A DNA stretch of 64,000 bases from Saccharibacillus sp. CPCC 101409 (GCF_030518235.1 NZ_JAULSA010000013.1:62001-126000), one strand, 5' to 3'; counted from the stretch's first letter, positions 7,792 to 16,699 are shown. Numbers and translations are program-made. Notes: generated by a model not told the origin, from the letters alone.

Positions 7792-9084
7792 ATGCATTTG
7801 AAGAAGAAACCTTTGCGCAGTAAAGTTACTTTTGTAGTTTTGTCCGCCGCTCTATCGATGATTCCCGCAGCGGGAATTGCTTCCGCGCAAATACCGGAGG
7901 AACAGACTTCTTCCGTGAACGCCGCTTTGTTCGATCAGTACCGCAGCGATATTGTAGCCGACGAGTTGCAGGCGAGCGGCGCAAAGATTCCTTCAAGCCG
8001 TGCTTCCCTTTTAAGCCCGCAATCTTTGGAAAGCGCGTTGGAAAGCCAGGGAGTATCCGAAGATATACAAGAACGCGTCGAGGATCTGCAAAGCGCCGAA
8101 ATCGTGGTATTACGATTCGACGAAGAAGGAGTACTGAAAGAAGCAGTGAGTTCCGAAGAGCCGTCTAAAGATATCAAGGAGGAACGTTTCGAAGAAGAAA
8201 TTAGTAAACAAAGCGCTGCTGCGCCGGATACAGGGCAGGAAACGGAAAGCGAAACATCAGCATCGGCTTCGTTTGAAGAAGGCAATTCCAATCTTCAAAC
8301 ATTGAACGCAATATCGGTGAATTCGATCCTGCCGAATACAAATCCCGCGCCGGCGGGATCGCTTACCGGAGCTTTTCATCGAATCACGACACCTGCTACT
8401 GGCGGATATACGGGAGTAGTTGCAGATACACTTACTCTACCGAATTACGATATTCATAACGCTGTCAATCCAACGGATTCAAGTTTGAAGTCGGAAGCGG
8501 CCTATCTGTATACCGGTTTCGATCCGGCATCGGGTTCCGGCCTGGCGGAAGTAGGTCTATCGGCTCTCGAAACAAAATCCACAGCGCTGGGCTGGTATCC
8601 GGGTTTTCATGCGAACGTCGCGCATAACGTTAACGAAGGAGATACCAACGGTCAGACTCCCGCGACGGATAGACATTATTATGACGTTTCGAATCGATTT
8701 GCCGGCGGTTCGACGATAAACGGCTATAAAGTTTACTTCAAGTCCGACGAAACAAATGTAACGATTCGAATGGTTATCAACTGGAAACAAGTTTATGTCG
8801 TGGAGTTTCCCGGAAAGTCGCCGGCGAACGGATTGGCTGTTAAACGTCTTACCGCAATCGGGATGAACGGATCGACCGATCGAACTAAAAAATTCAGAAT
8901 TCCTTATACCAGCTATGCAATCTGGGGAAATATGAAGTTTTTGAAAAATAACGGCGCCACTGCTGTATATTCTGAACAAGTCGCGAATTTGAAAGAGGAA
9001 GTCTGGGCGCATGGCGGTCAGATCGACTATGTAAAAACGGGCGGGACTACAGCAAGCCGGGAAGAAAAGATTCGTATTTATTAA
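7792..9084 (+). CDS. Secreted protein of unknown function, possibly YrpD-like in its C-terminal half
   Basis: The 430-residue product starts with a clear signal peptide (basic HLKKKPLRSK, hydrophobic VTFVVLSAALSMIPAAG, cleavage near ASAQ). Residues 35-180 are acidic and polar with possible coiled-coil segments. From about residue 190 a globular region follows with YLYTGFDP, GWYPGFHANVAHN, KVYFKSDETNVTIRMVINW and IPYTSYAIWGNMKFL, a beta-rich pattern that faintly recalls B. subtilis YrpD; this is a weak resemblance only. AAGGAGGAAG precedes the ATG. Base composition is lower in GC than the flanks, as in the next gene. A terminator at 9115 separates the two. Confidence 0.7.
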   Translation: MHLKKKPLRSKVTFVVLSAALSMIPAAGIASAQIPEEQTSSVNAALFDQYRSDIVADELQASGAKIPSSRASLLSPQSLESALESQGVSEDIQERVEDLQSAEIVVLRFDEEGVLKEAVSSEEPSKDIKEERFEEEISKQSAAAPDTGQETESETSASASFEEGNSNLQTLNAISVNSILPNTNPAPAGSLTGAFHRITTPATGGYTGVVADTLTLPNYDIHNAVNPTDSSLKSEAAYLYTGFDPASGSGLAEVGLSALETKSTALGWYPGFHANVAHNVNEGDTNGQTPATDRHYYDVSNRFAGGSTINGYKVYFKSDETNVTIRMVINWKQVYVVEFPGKSPANGLAVKRLTAIGMNGSTDRTKKFRIPYTSYAIWGNMKFLKNNGATAVYSEQVANLKEEVWAHGGQIDYVKTGGTTASREEKIRIY

Positions 9085-9114
9085 TTTTATCATTCTGACA
9101 ATCAGTTTTTTTCG

Positions 9115-9151
9115 AAAGGCTCTATTCGCCATCAAAGGCGAAGAGCCTTTT
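9115..9151 (+). terminator. Rho-independent terminator between the two secreted-protein genes
   Basis: AAGGCTC and TTCGCC arms pair with GGCGAA and GAGCCTT around an ATCAAA loop, followed by TTTTGTGCTT. It lies 30 bases after the upstream stop codon. Confidence 0.75.
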
Positions 9152-9198
9152 GTGCTTAAAAAGAATCGAATCGTTTTTTGAAGAAAGGAAGATCGGAG

Positions 9199-10203
9199 AT
9201 GAAAAAAAGCAAAAGCATCGTAATTTTAGCCGGGCTGATATTTTTATTTTCGGGCTCTCAAGTTTACGGAGCGGGTCTGGAACGATCGCCGAGCAGCCCA
9301 AGTGCATCGTACACCGACTTTCAAAGTGCCAGAGTTCTTCAGAACCGAACCGTATTGTTGATAAATCCAAGTCGTACGGAAATCAGCTGTATAGAACCGA
9401 AAACCGAACGAGTATTATGGACTCGAAGTTTTAACTCGATTAAGGATGTGGATCCGCTGTATTGGCCGGCAAAAGTTGTCGTTATCGATTATGAAAAAGG
9501 CCAATTGTCCCGCACTACTTTAAATATGCAGGGCAAAGAGCTGACAAAACGCGTATATCAACAATTAGGAAAGCAAGCAGAGGATGTGAGAGTCGACCGG
9601 ATTTCCGGAGAGTCGAATCTGCATGAGAAGATAGCCCTGTTAGAAAACGATGTTCTTAAAATTTTCGACGCCGGGCAGCCAAAGTCTCAATGGGCCTATT
9701 CAATAAAAAATACTGATGAGTTGGGCTCTATCGTGAATTTTGAAGTGAACGGCGATTATGCGGTAATTAAGTACGAAGGATCGGCGATATTCAGCGAACA
9801 AGAATCTTATTTGCTGATAAATCTCGTTAAAAAGACTTCGAAAATCATAAGCTTACCGGCTAACATTCGCAGCACATTTGATCTTGACGCAGGCGTGTTG
9901 AATATAGCGACTCAATTTTCCGACGGGATAGGCGGAGCCGGTTTGAAGAGCGACAAACCGCAAACTTATTTCTATCAATACTCTGCGGCAAATGGAAATT
10001 TAAAAAATGAACAGGCCTCAATTTTTCAAGCAGGCGACACATTCGGCTGGGCGGCATACTTTTGGAGAGAACATATTTACGTCAAAGACGCAGGTACGCA
10101 AGAATGGACGGTATATACATTGAACGGAACACCATTATCAGCGAGCGAAAATAAAGCGAAAAAAACAGAATGGTTCCTTAATTACTTTTCAAAGATTTTG
10201 TAA
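9199..10203 (+). CDS. Secreted protein of unknown function, beta-propeller-like pattern
   Basis: The 334-residue product has a signal peptide (KKSKSIVILAGLIFLFSG, cleavage near VYGAG). The rest contains repeated beta-rich stretches of the type NRTVLLINPSRTEISCIEPKTERVLWTRSF and YAVIKYEG, which look like blades of a PQQ- or WD-type propeller, but no canonical repeat signature is present. The ATG at 9199 is chosen because GGAG lies just upstream; an ATG at 9178 would add seven residues. It shares the lower GC content of its neighbour at 7792, and the pair may have arrived together. No function is claimed. Confidence 0.7.
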   Translation: MKKSKSIVILAGLIFLFSGSQVYGAGLERSPSSPSASYTDFQSARVLQNRTVLLINPSRTEISCIEPKTERVLWTRSFNSIKDVDPLYWPAKVVVIDYEKGQLSRTTLNMQGKELTKRVYQQLGKQAEDVRVDRISGESNLHEKIALLENDVLKIFDAGQPKSQWAYSIKNTDELGSIVNFEVNGDYAVIKYEGSAIFSEQESYLLINLVKKTSKIISLPANIRSTFDLDAGVLNIATQFSDGIGGAGLKSDKPQTYFYQYSAANGNLKNEQASIFQAGDTFGWAAYFWREHIYVKDAGTQEWTVYTLNGTPLSASENKAKKTEWFLNYFSKIL

Positions 10204-10303
10204 TCGAAAAATAAGGAAATGCTTAATTTATTACCGGTTGCTTAAAACTTCGACTTCATAATAGAGGAGGCTCTGTTCGATAACGAAAAATCCGCCAAAA
10301 TAC

Positions 10304-10346
10304 AAAAAGCAGCTTAACCGGCACTGTGCCGGTTAAGCTGCTTTTT
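10304..10346. terminator. Strong bidirectional terminator
   Basis: A perfect 21-bp inverted repeat (AAAAAGCAGCTTAACCGGCAC and its complement around a single T) has A-runs on one side and T-runs on the other. It serves the secreted-protein gene ending at 10203 and the minus-strand gene ending at 10446. Confidence 0.9.
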
Positions 10347-10445
10347 AATGTCGAATGTTGAGTCTTTTTTTGAGCCGATACGCTGTCATGCTTCGAATGA
10401 TGCGTTTCAGCCAAGCGTAACCTTACATTCATCCGGGACAAAGTA

Positions 10446-10694
10446 CTAGCTGTTGATCGAGCCGGTCTGTCCGTCATTCTGAGCCGATTCGAAATTGCCG
10501 TCGCCTACCCGGCGGCGGATTTCTTCTTCCGACAGCTGCTTGATAATCGGGCGGGTCGGAATATCGCCGCTGCCCGCGTCTACGGACTCCGTCCGTTCGT
10601 GGCGGGCAAAGCCCGCGTTCGCCCGGCGCCCGACCGCTTCGCGTTCTTCCCTCGTCATCGTTTCCGTATCTTCCGGTCTGCCTTCGTTCGCCAT
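10446..10694 (-). CDS. Small acidic hypothetical protein
   Basis: The 82-residue product is very hydrophilic, rich in Glu, Arg and Asp, without membrane segments or recognised motifs (for example EDTETMTREEREAVGRR and IIKQLSEEEIRRRVGDG). The start at 10694 is supported by GGGAGGA eight bases upstream; a longer frame from 10736 has no such site. It is flanked by the bidirectional terminator and by the 3' end of the exporter gene, so it is probably transcribed alone. The amino acid pattern looks like that of a real small protein, but I do not recognise the family. Confidence 0.55.
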   Translation of the reverse strand: MANEGRPEDTETMTREEREAVGRRANAGFARHERTESVDAGSGDIPTRPIIKQLSEEEIRRRVGDGNFESAQNDGQTGSINS

Positions 10695-10822
10695 GCCGCA
10701 TTCCTCCCTGGATAAACGTTTGATCTCTACAGTCACTCTCTTTAAATTACCCGAACGGCTTCACCTTTGAACCCGGTTTGAACCAAGCGCAGCAGATTGA
10801 AAAAATCGGGAAGTGCGCGGGA

Positions 10823-12304
10823 TTACGCCCGGGTTTTGACTTCCGCTTCGGACTTTGCTTTGGCGCGGCTTCCGGTTCGCGAACCGCCGGGCAGCCACAG
10901 TGCCGGAACCATCGCGACGAGCGCGAAACCGATCGACCACCAGAACGCGGTATCGAATGCATGGACCGCCGTTTGGATCGAGGGCGTCCCCGTCTTCATC
11001 TGATGATCGAGCACGGTGGCCAGGATCGCCGAACCGAATGCGCCGCCGACCGTTTGCAGAATCCGCGTCGAGGTGCTGGCGTGCGGCACCTGTTCTTTGG
11101 AAAGGCCGTTGTAAGCGGACGTCATGATCGGGATAAGCAGGCCGTTCAGCGCCGCGCCGCGCACGAACTGCGCCGCTCCCAGCACGATATGGCTCGTCGC
11201 CGCGCCGGCAAAGGCGAACGGCACGGTGGACAGAGCGGTAATCAGCAGGCTGACGAGCACAATCGGGCGCGAGCCGATCCGGTCGGTCAGGCCGCCGATC
11301 CACGATCTCGTCGCCAGCATGCCGAGTCCCTGCGGGATCAGCAGCAGACCGGTAATCAGCACGCTTTCTCCCCGCACCTGCTGGTAGTAAAGCGGCAGCA
11401 GAAGCAGCGTGCCGGTCATGACCATGCCGCCGAGGAACAGCGTAGCGTTCGACGCCAGAAACGAAGGAATCCGGAACAGCCGCAGATCGAGCACCGGCGA
11501 TTTCTTCGTGCGCAGCGCATAGAAAATGAACGCGGCCATCAGGAGGACGCCCAGCAGCAGCGGCGCAAAAGTGGAAGCCGGGGAATCGCCAGCTTCGCTG
11601 ATGCGCGAAATACCGTAGATCAAAGCGGCGAACGCCGGCGACAGCAGCAGCAGACCGGTGAGGTCGAGCCGCTCTTTGTTTGGCGAAGCCTCGTCCCGCG
11701 GAATAATCCGCCAGGCCAGAATCAGCGCAGCCAGCGTAACCGGGATATTGACGTAGAAGATCCAGCGCCAGCTCAGGCTGTGGATCATCGCGCCGCCCAG
11801 CACCGGACCGAGAATCGGGCCGAGCAGGGCGGGAATCCCGATGATCGACATGATCCGTCCCAGATTGCGGCCGCCGGCGGTATGCACAAGGACGGTCTGC
11901 ATCGTCGGGATCAGCAGGCCGCCGCCGATGCCCTGGAGCAGCCGGAAAGCGATCAGGCTTCCGGTATTCCAGGCGACGGAGCAGAGCGCCGAGCCGGCGA
12001 GAAAAACGACGAGCGAGAATAGATACACATTCTTGCCGCCGAAGCGGCGCACGGCCCAGCCCGATACCGGCACCGCAAGCCCCATGGCAAGAATATATCC
12101 GGTGACGACCCATTGGATGGCGGATACGGTACTGTGCAGCTCCGCGCCCAGCGTTTGGAGACCGACATTGACCATCGTCGAGTCGAGCTGGGAAGCGAGC
12201 GCGCCGAATACGAGAATCAGAGCCGTTTGCAGCATTTTGGGATCGAGCTTTTCTTTGCCCGGTTTGACGGCCCGGTTGTTGCGAACTGCGGAAGAAGACA
12301 TCAT
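10823..12304 (-). CDS. EmrB/QacA-type MFS multidrug exporter (DHA2, 14 helices)
   Basis: The 493-residue protein is a proton-driven drug exporter in the cytoplasmic membrane. It shows motif D1 (LDSTMVNVGLQTLG), the WVVTGYILAMGLAVPVSGWAVRRFGGKNVYLF motif A region, motif C-like GPILGPVLGGAMI, and about 14 hydrophobic segments, with TPSIQTAVHAFDTAFWWS before the last helix as in the DHA2 family. The start at 12304 follows AAGGGAG five bases upstream. It is divergent from a TetR gene, and the perfect palindrome at 12328-12345 lies between them, so control by that regulator is likely. Substrate cannot be told from sequence. Confidence 0.9.
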   Translation of the reverse strand: MMSSSAVRNNRAVKPGKEKLDPKMLQTALILVFGALASQLDSTMVNVGLQTLGAELHSTVSAIQWVVTGYILAMGLAVPVSGWAVRRFGGKNVYLFSLVVFLAGSALCSVAWNTGSLIAFRLLQGIGGGLLIPTMQTVLVHTAGGRNLGRIMSIIGIPALLGPILGPVLGGAMIHSLSWRWIFYVNIPVTLAALILAWRIIPRDEASPNKERLDLTGLLLLSPAFAALIYGISRISEAGDSPASTFAPLLLGVLLMAAFIFYALRTKKSPVLDLRLFRIPSFLASNATLFLGGMVMTGTLLLLPLYYQQVRGESVLITGLLLIPQGLGMLATRSWIGGLTDRIGSRPIVLVSLLITALSTVPFAFAGAATSHIVLGAAQFVRGAALNGLLIPIMTSAYNGLSKEQVPHASTSTRILQTVGGAFGSAILATVLDHQMKTGTPSIQTAVHAFDTAFWWSIGFALVAMVPALWLPGGSRTGSRAKAKSEAEVKTRA

Positions 12305-12327
12305 ATAAACTCCCTTCTTTATATAAA

Positions 12328-12345
12328 GTACGGTACGTACCGTAC
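12328..12345. promoter_or_regulatory. Palindromic operator between exporter and TetR genes
   Basis: GTACGGTACGTACCGTAC is a perfect 18-bp palindrome, 23 bases upstream of the exporter start and 77 bases upstream of the TetR start. A TetR dimer binding here would repress the exporter promoter and possibly its own. The binding partner is inferred from position. Confidence 0.8.
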
Positions 12346-12422
12346 CTTGTATGGATAAGATACACCCCTTTGAGGTAAAATACAAGCATACAGATTAAAC
12401 GTTGAGGGGAAGGTCCGGAAAA

Positions 12423-13082
12423 ATGAGCGAATCGAAAGCGAAGCGGCAGACGGGTTCGGGTGAAAAAGCGCATGATTCGGCGCGGAAAAAAGACGGCGAA
12501 ACGTCATCCGGCACGCGCAGGCGGGGAGAAGAGCTGGAGAACGCGATTCTGGCGGCGGCCTGGGACGAGCTGCAGGAGAGCGGCTACGGATTGATGACGA
12601 TGGAGAGAATCGCCGTCAAAGCGGGAACGAACAAGACCGCCGTATATCGGCGCTGGCCAAGCAAAGCCAGGATTACGGTTGCCGCCATCGGTAAATATAT
12701 CGAACGTCCGAAGCTGGAAGCGCCGGGAACGGGCGATCTGCGGCAGGATCTGCTGAGTCTGCTGCAAAGTCTCGCCCGGCCGATCGAGCAGATCGGTTCG
12801 GAAACGATTCATGGACTGCTGGCCGATTACCACGAAGACGGGCTTATCACGAAGCTCGCGCAGCCCAAAGCGGGCAACAAGCTGGAGACGGCTGTCCGTG
12901 ACGTTTTGAAAGAAGCGGAGCGGCGGGGAGAAGTCGAAGTGGGGAAGATCGGTCCCCGAGTGCTGGCCCTGCCGGGCAAGCTGCTTCAGTACGAGCTGCT
13001 GACGACCCGCGAACCGATTGCAGAAGAAACGATTACCGGCATGATCGACGAGATTTTTTTGCCCCTGGTGCGCCGCTCTTGA
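12423..13082 (+). CDS. TetR/AcrR-family repressor, probable regulator of the adjacent exporter
   Basis: The 219-residue protein has a charged N-terminal tail of about 30 residues, then the TetR HTH (ENAILAAAWDELQESGYGLMTMERIAVKAGTNKTAVYRRWPSKARI). The C-terminal part contains VLALPGKLLQYELLTTREPI and MIDEIFLPLVRR, the pattern of the TetR_C_33-like group seen in many exporter regulators. The ATG at 12423 has GAGGGGAAGG twelve bases upstream; the same frame opens at a TTG at 12402. It is divergent from the EmrB-type exporter with a palindromic operator between. A terminator follows at 13097. Confidence 0.9.
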   Translation: MSESKAKRQTGSGEKAHDSARKKDGETSSGTRRRGEELENAILAAAWDELQESGYGLMTMERIAVKAGTNKTAVYRRWPSKARITVAAIGKYIERPKLEAPGTGDLRQDLLSLLQSLARPIEQIGSETIHGLLADYHEDGLITKLAQPKAGNKLETAVRDVLKEAERRGEVEVGKIGPRVLALPGKLLQYELLTTREPIAEETITGMIDEIFLPLVRRS

Positions 13083-13096
13083 AAGAAAGACACGCC

Positions 13097-13129
13097 AAAC
13101 GACGCCGCTGCCGAGCCGGCGTCGTTTTT
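13097..13129 (+). terminator. Rho-independent terminator after the TetR gene
   Basis: An ACGACGCCG / CGGCGTCGT stem is followed by TTTTTC. It lies between convergent tetR and merR-like genes and fits the plus-strand gene best. Confidence 0.8.
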
Positions 13130-13160
13130 CGGTACGGATTTACGCGCCGCGATCGCCTCG

Positions 13161-13886
13161 CTACCGCTCCGCCTCCTCCATATACAGCGCCAGCTTCGCA
13201 ATCGCGCGATACTGAAGCAGCAGCCGCTGATTCAGCTTTTCCAGCGCGATATTGAACGATTTGCGCACGGAGGCCAGATTCTGCGTGTCCAGGTCGTCCA
13301 GCAGCTTCTTCATATGGGCGATAAAAAAAACCGTCCGGCGCAGGCTGGCGATCACGATGATCCGGCGCACTTCGCGCGGGTCGAACAGCCGGTAGCCGCT
13401 GCCGGGGCTGCGTGTGGACGCGATCAATCCTTCCTGCTCCCAGTGCCGCACCGCCGAGGCGTTTACGCCCGCGATCTTCGCCGCTTCCCCGATCGTTATG
13501 CCGCTCGCCGTCCGGCGTCCGCGCGGTTCCGATTCGGGAAAGTCGGCATGCGACAGCCTGTTCAGCGTTTCCGTCAGTCTCCGCTTCTCCTCCTGGATAT
13601 CCGCCTGCTGGCGGTTGAGCAGCCACAGCGCTTCTTCGACCTCGCCACTTTTGATCCTGCGCATCGCTTCGTAAGCGACCGGAATCTCGTAAGCTTTGAG
13701 CAGCGCGCGCAGCGCTTCGAACGCCCGCATATGCGGTTCCGCGTACACTCTGCGATTGGCGCCTACCCGGGACACGTCGGGAATCAGCCCCTGCTGCTCG
13801 TAGCGTCGCAGCGTCGTCGTGCTGACCCCGAGTTTCGCGGCGGCCTGCGCCGGCGTCCAGGTTGTTTCCGGTCTATCCGCGTTCAT
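13161..13886 (-). CDS. MerR-family regulator with two MerR-type HTH domains
   Basis: The 241-residue protein carries a first MerR HTH at about residues 10-80 (WTPAQAAAKLGVSTTTLRRY, then QQGLIP and NRRVYAE) and a second at about 128-200 (ITIGEAAKIAGVNASAVRHW, then QEGLIAS and GYRLFDPREV). The two are joined by a charged helical linker with QQADIQEEKRRLTE. Ordinary MerR proteins have one such domain followed by a dimerisation helix and an effector domain; no effector domain is visible here. It is divergent from the UvrA-like gene. The spacing and paired direct repeats in the intergenic region suggest autoregulation, possibly with control of the ATPase gene. Confidence 0.88.
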   Translation of the reverse strand: MNADRPETTWTPAQAAAKLGVSTTTLRRYEQQGLIPDVSRVGANRRVYAEPHMRAFEALRALLKAYEIPVAYEAMRRIKSGEVEEALWLLNRQQADIQEEKRRLTETLNRLSHADFPESEPRGRRTASGITIGEAAKIAGVNASAVRHWEQEGLIASTRSPGSGYRLFDPREVRRIIVIASLRRTVFFIAHMKKLLDDLDTQNLASVRKSFNIALEKLNQRLLLQYRAIAKLALYMEEAER

Positions 13887-13932
13887 GCCGCATTCGCCAC
13901 CTTCCGAATTTTTTTATTTTCCGCCCGGTCAT

Positions 13933-13954
13933 CCTTCAAGTATAACCTTCAAGT
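13933..13954. promoter_or_regulatory. Direct repeats in the merR / uvrA-like intergenic region
   Basis: CCTTCAAGT occurs twice with a 13-bp period (13933-13941 and 13946-13954), and a related ACAAGTTTAA follows. These sit upstream of the double-HTH MerR gene and may be its binding sites; a protein with two HTH domains could suit repeated half sites. This is inference from position and repetition only. Confidence 0.4.
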
Positions 13955-14074
13955 GCTACAACAAGTTTAACACGGGCAAAAGCCTTCTGTACCGCCGTTT
14001 CCCCATGCCGCGGCCGAAAGGTTGCATGAATGTTATATGATCGAAGCATGGAAAGCGAAGGAGGCGAATAAAGG

Positions 14075-16555
14075 ATGAACAGCATCCGAATCAGAGGCGC
14101 GGAAGAAGGCAATTTGAAAAAAATCGATCTGGATATTCCGCGCGGCCAATTGACGGTGTTTACCGGTTTGTCCGGCTCGGGCAAATCGACGCTGGTGGAT
14201 CTGATCTACCAGGAGTGCCAGCGCCAGTATCTGGAGACGATCGGGATGGAAGGCATCCGCAAACCCAGAGTCGAATCGGTCCGCAGCCTATCGCCGGCCG
14301 TGCTGATCGCGCAGACGGACAGCAACCGCAATCCGCGTTCGACGGTCGGCACCAGAACGAATCTCTATACCGACCTGCGCATGATTTACGAAAAGCTCGG
14401 CGAGCGGATCTGTCCGCACTGCGGCGAGACGGTCTCGTCCGCCGACTGCCGGGAAGTGACAATCAAAGAAAACGGGGAATTCCGCGTTTATATGGACTGC
14501 TGCCGCTGCGGCCGGCGAATGGACAAGCTGACGCGCACTCATTTTTCCTATAACACGAAGGAGGGCGCGTGCCCGCGCTGCGAAGGACTCGGCAGCGTGC
14601 TCAGCCTGCTGCCGGAGCGCTGCGTCGACGAATCGCTGTCGCCCGAAGACGGCGCGGTCGATTACTGGACGCAGGGCTACAAAGCGTATCAGATCGATCT
14701 GCTGTACAAAGCGCTGCGTTATTACGGCGTTTCCGTCGAGCCGGGCACGCCGGTCGGGAAGTATCCGCCGGCCGCCAAAACGATTCTGTACCACGGCACC
14801 GATTCGGACGAAGTCGGTATGCTGTTCCCGCAGACCCCGCCGCCGAAAACGACCGCCGCGGGCCGCTTCGAAGGCGTCTTGACAACGCTGTGGAGGCGCA
14901 TGTCCGAGAAAGGCGGCGACGCCAAAGGGCTGAAAGCCTACTTCGACGCGGTGCGGTGTCCGGACTGCGGCGGCGAACGTTTGAATGCACTGAGCCGCGG
15001 CGTAACCGTAGGCGGCGTACGGCTGCCGCAGCTGTCCGTTCTGTCGCTCGAAGAGCTGTCGCTCTGGATCGGGAAGCTGCGAGGCTCGCTGCGGGAAGCG
15101 CAGCGCGTGCCCGCCGAGATCTACCTGTCCGATCTGGACACCAAGCTCGATCGGCTGAACCGTATGGGCCTCGGCTATTTGTCGATCGACCGGCAGACGA
15201 TGACTTTGTCGGGCGGCGAAGGTCAGCGGGTCCGCTTGTCCGCGGCGCTCGATTCGGATATCACCGGCATTATTTATTTCCTCGACGAGCCGACTGCCGG
15301 CCTGCATCCGCGCGATACGGAAGGCGTGATCGCCATGCTGCGCCGGCTGCGGGATCTGGGCAACACGATGCTGGTGATCGAGCACGACACGGATATGATG
15401 CAAGCCGCCGATTACCTGATCGATATGGGACCCGGCGCGGGACGGCTCGGCGGCGAAGTGGTCGGGACCGGCACGCTGGATCAGCTGCGGACGCAGCCTT
15501 CTTCTGTGACCGGACAGTATTTGAACGCGCTGAATAACGAAGCGGATCGTTCACCCGGCGCTCCGATCGCGCGGCGGCGTCCGGGCAGCGGCGCGTATAT
15601 CGGCATCGAGGCGGCGACGCTGCACAATCTGGACGAAGTCGTCGTCCGCTTCCCGTCCGGCTGCCTGATCGTCGTCACCGGCGTGTCGGGCTCCGGCAAG
15701 TCGTCGCTGATCTTCGGCGTGCTCGCCGAAGGAGGAAACAGCCGAGCGGCGAAGCGCATTACCGGACTGGACGACTTTGAGAAAATAGTGACGATCCGGC
15801 AGGCGCAGATCTCGCGGATGAAACGCTCGAACGTGGCGACCTATTCCGGCGTGTACGCGGATATCCGCAAGCTGTTCGGCGCGCAGAGCGCGGCGAAAGC
15901 GCGCGGACTGTCCGCGCGCAGCTTCTCGTTCAATACGCCGGGCGGCCGCTGCGAGAACTGCGAAGGGCTGGGGACGGTCACGAGCAATATGCTTTTTTTC
16001 CTCGATATCGAAGTGACGTGTCCGGTCTGCGGCGGCCGCCGGTTTCAAGACGAAGTGCTGGCCGTGACCTACAACGGACAGTCGATTCACGATGTGCTGG
16101 GCTCCTCGGTCGCCGAAGCGGCGGAAACGTTTGCCGGACACGCCGGAATCGGCCGGGTGCTCGGACTGCTCGGCGAAGTCGGTCTCGGCTATCTGGAGCT
16201 GGGCCGGATGCTGACGACGCTGTCGGGCGGCGAAGGACAGCGGCTGAAGCTGGCGGCGGAACTGCTCGGCTCGAGCGGCAAAAAGATGCTGTACCTGATG
16301 GACGAGCCGACAGCCGGTCTGCATCCGCTCGATACGGAACATTTTCTGATCCTGCTGAACCGGATGGTGGACGCCGGTCATACCGTGATCGTGGTCGAGC
16401 ACAATCTGCAGGTGATCGAAGCGGCGGACTGGATCGTCGATCTGGGACCGGAAGGCGGCGTGCGCGGCGGCGAAATTGTGTTCGAAGGCACGCCGGAGCA
16501 GATGCGGGCGCAGGGACGGACCGCTACGGCCGAACATCTGCGCGGAGGACGATAA
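14075..16555 (+). CDS. Class II UvrA-like ABC ATPase (UvrA2/DrrC-type)
   Basis: The 826-residue protein has two ABC modules with Walker A (GLSGSGKST near residue 29, GVSGSGKSS near residue 535), two signature motifs (LSGGEGQRVRL, LSGGEGQRLKL), two Walker B strands (YFLDEPTAGLHP, YLMDEPTAGLHP) and zinc-finger cysteines (CPHC, CPRC, CPDC, CENC, CPVC). At this length it lacks the UvrB-binding region of UvrA1, as in UvrA2/DrrC proteins linked to resistance to DNA-binding antibiotics. The gene is divergent from the double-HTH MerR regulator, which supports an inducible protective role. It is not the housekeeping uvrA, since uvrB is absent. The start follows GGAGGCGAATAAAGG. Confidence 0.88.
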   Translation: MNSIRIRGAEEGNLKKIDLDIPRGQLTVFTGLSGSGKSTLVDLIYQECQRQYLETIGMEGIRKPRVESVRSLSPAVLIAQTDSNRNPRSTVGTRTNLYTDLRMIYEKLGERICPHCGETVSSADCREVTIKENGEFRVYMDCCRCGRRMDKLTRTHFSYNTKEGACPRCEGLGSVLSLLPERCVDESLSPEDGAVDYWTQGYKAYQIDLLYKALRYYGVSVEPGTPVGKYPPAAKTILYHGTDSDEVGMLFPQTPPPKTTAAGRFEGVLTTLWRRMSEKGGDAKGLKAYFDAVRCPDCGGERLNALSRGVTVGGVRLPQLSVLSLEELSLWIGKLRGSLREAQRVPAEIYLSDLDTKLDRLNRMGLGYLSIDRQTMTLSGGEGQRVRLSAALDSDITGIIYFLDEPTAGLHPRDTEGVIAMLRRLRDLGNTMLVIEHDTDMMQAADYLIDMGPGAGRLGGEVVGTGTLDQLRTQPSSVTGQYLNALNNEADRSPGAPIARRRPGSGAYIGIEAATLHNLDEVVVRFPSGCLIVVTGVSGSGKSSLIFGVLAEGGNSRAAKRITGLDDFEKIVTIRQAQISRMKRSNVATYSGVYADIRKLFGAQSAAKARGLSARSFSFNTPGGRCENCEGLGTVTSNMLFFLDIEVTCPVCGGRRFQDEVLAVTYNGQSIHDVLGSSVAEAAETFAGHAGIGRVLGLLGEVGLGYLELGRMLTTLSGGEGQRLKLAAELLGSSGKKMLYLMDEPTAGLHPLDTEHFLILLNRMVDAGHTVIVVEHNLQVIEAADWIVDLGPEGGVRGGEIVFEGTPEQMRAQGRTATAEHLRGGR

Positions 16556-16567
16556 CTATTCATATTC

Positions 16568-16602
16568 GGGAGAACGGCGCAGGCGGCCGCTTCTCCTTTT
16601 TT
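16568..16602 (+). terminator. Rho-independent terminator after the UvrA-like gene
   Basis: GGGAGAA pairs with TTCTCC across a GC-rich interior, followed by TTTTTT. It separates the ATPase gene from the iron transport operon. Confidence 0.8.
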
Positions 16603-16699
16603 GAACGTTTGTTTATCTGTTTACAATAATTTATCGGAGGTTTTTTCTTGTTTTCGATTGTTTTTTGCACAAAACTGCGTTACCATTTCAATCATGCGA

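Noticed and set aside
10256-10477. 73-codon minus-strand frame over the bidirectional terminator
   Set aside because: It runs through a perfect terminator hairpin and lacks a start signal.
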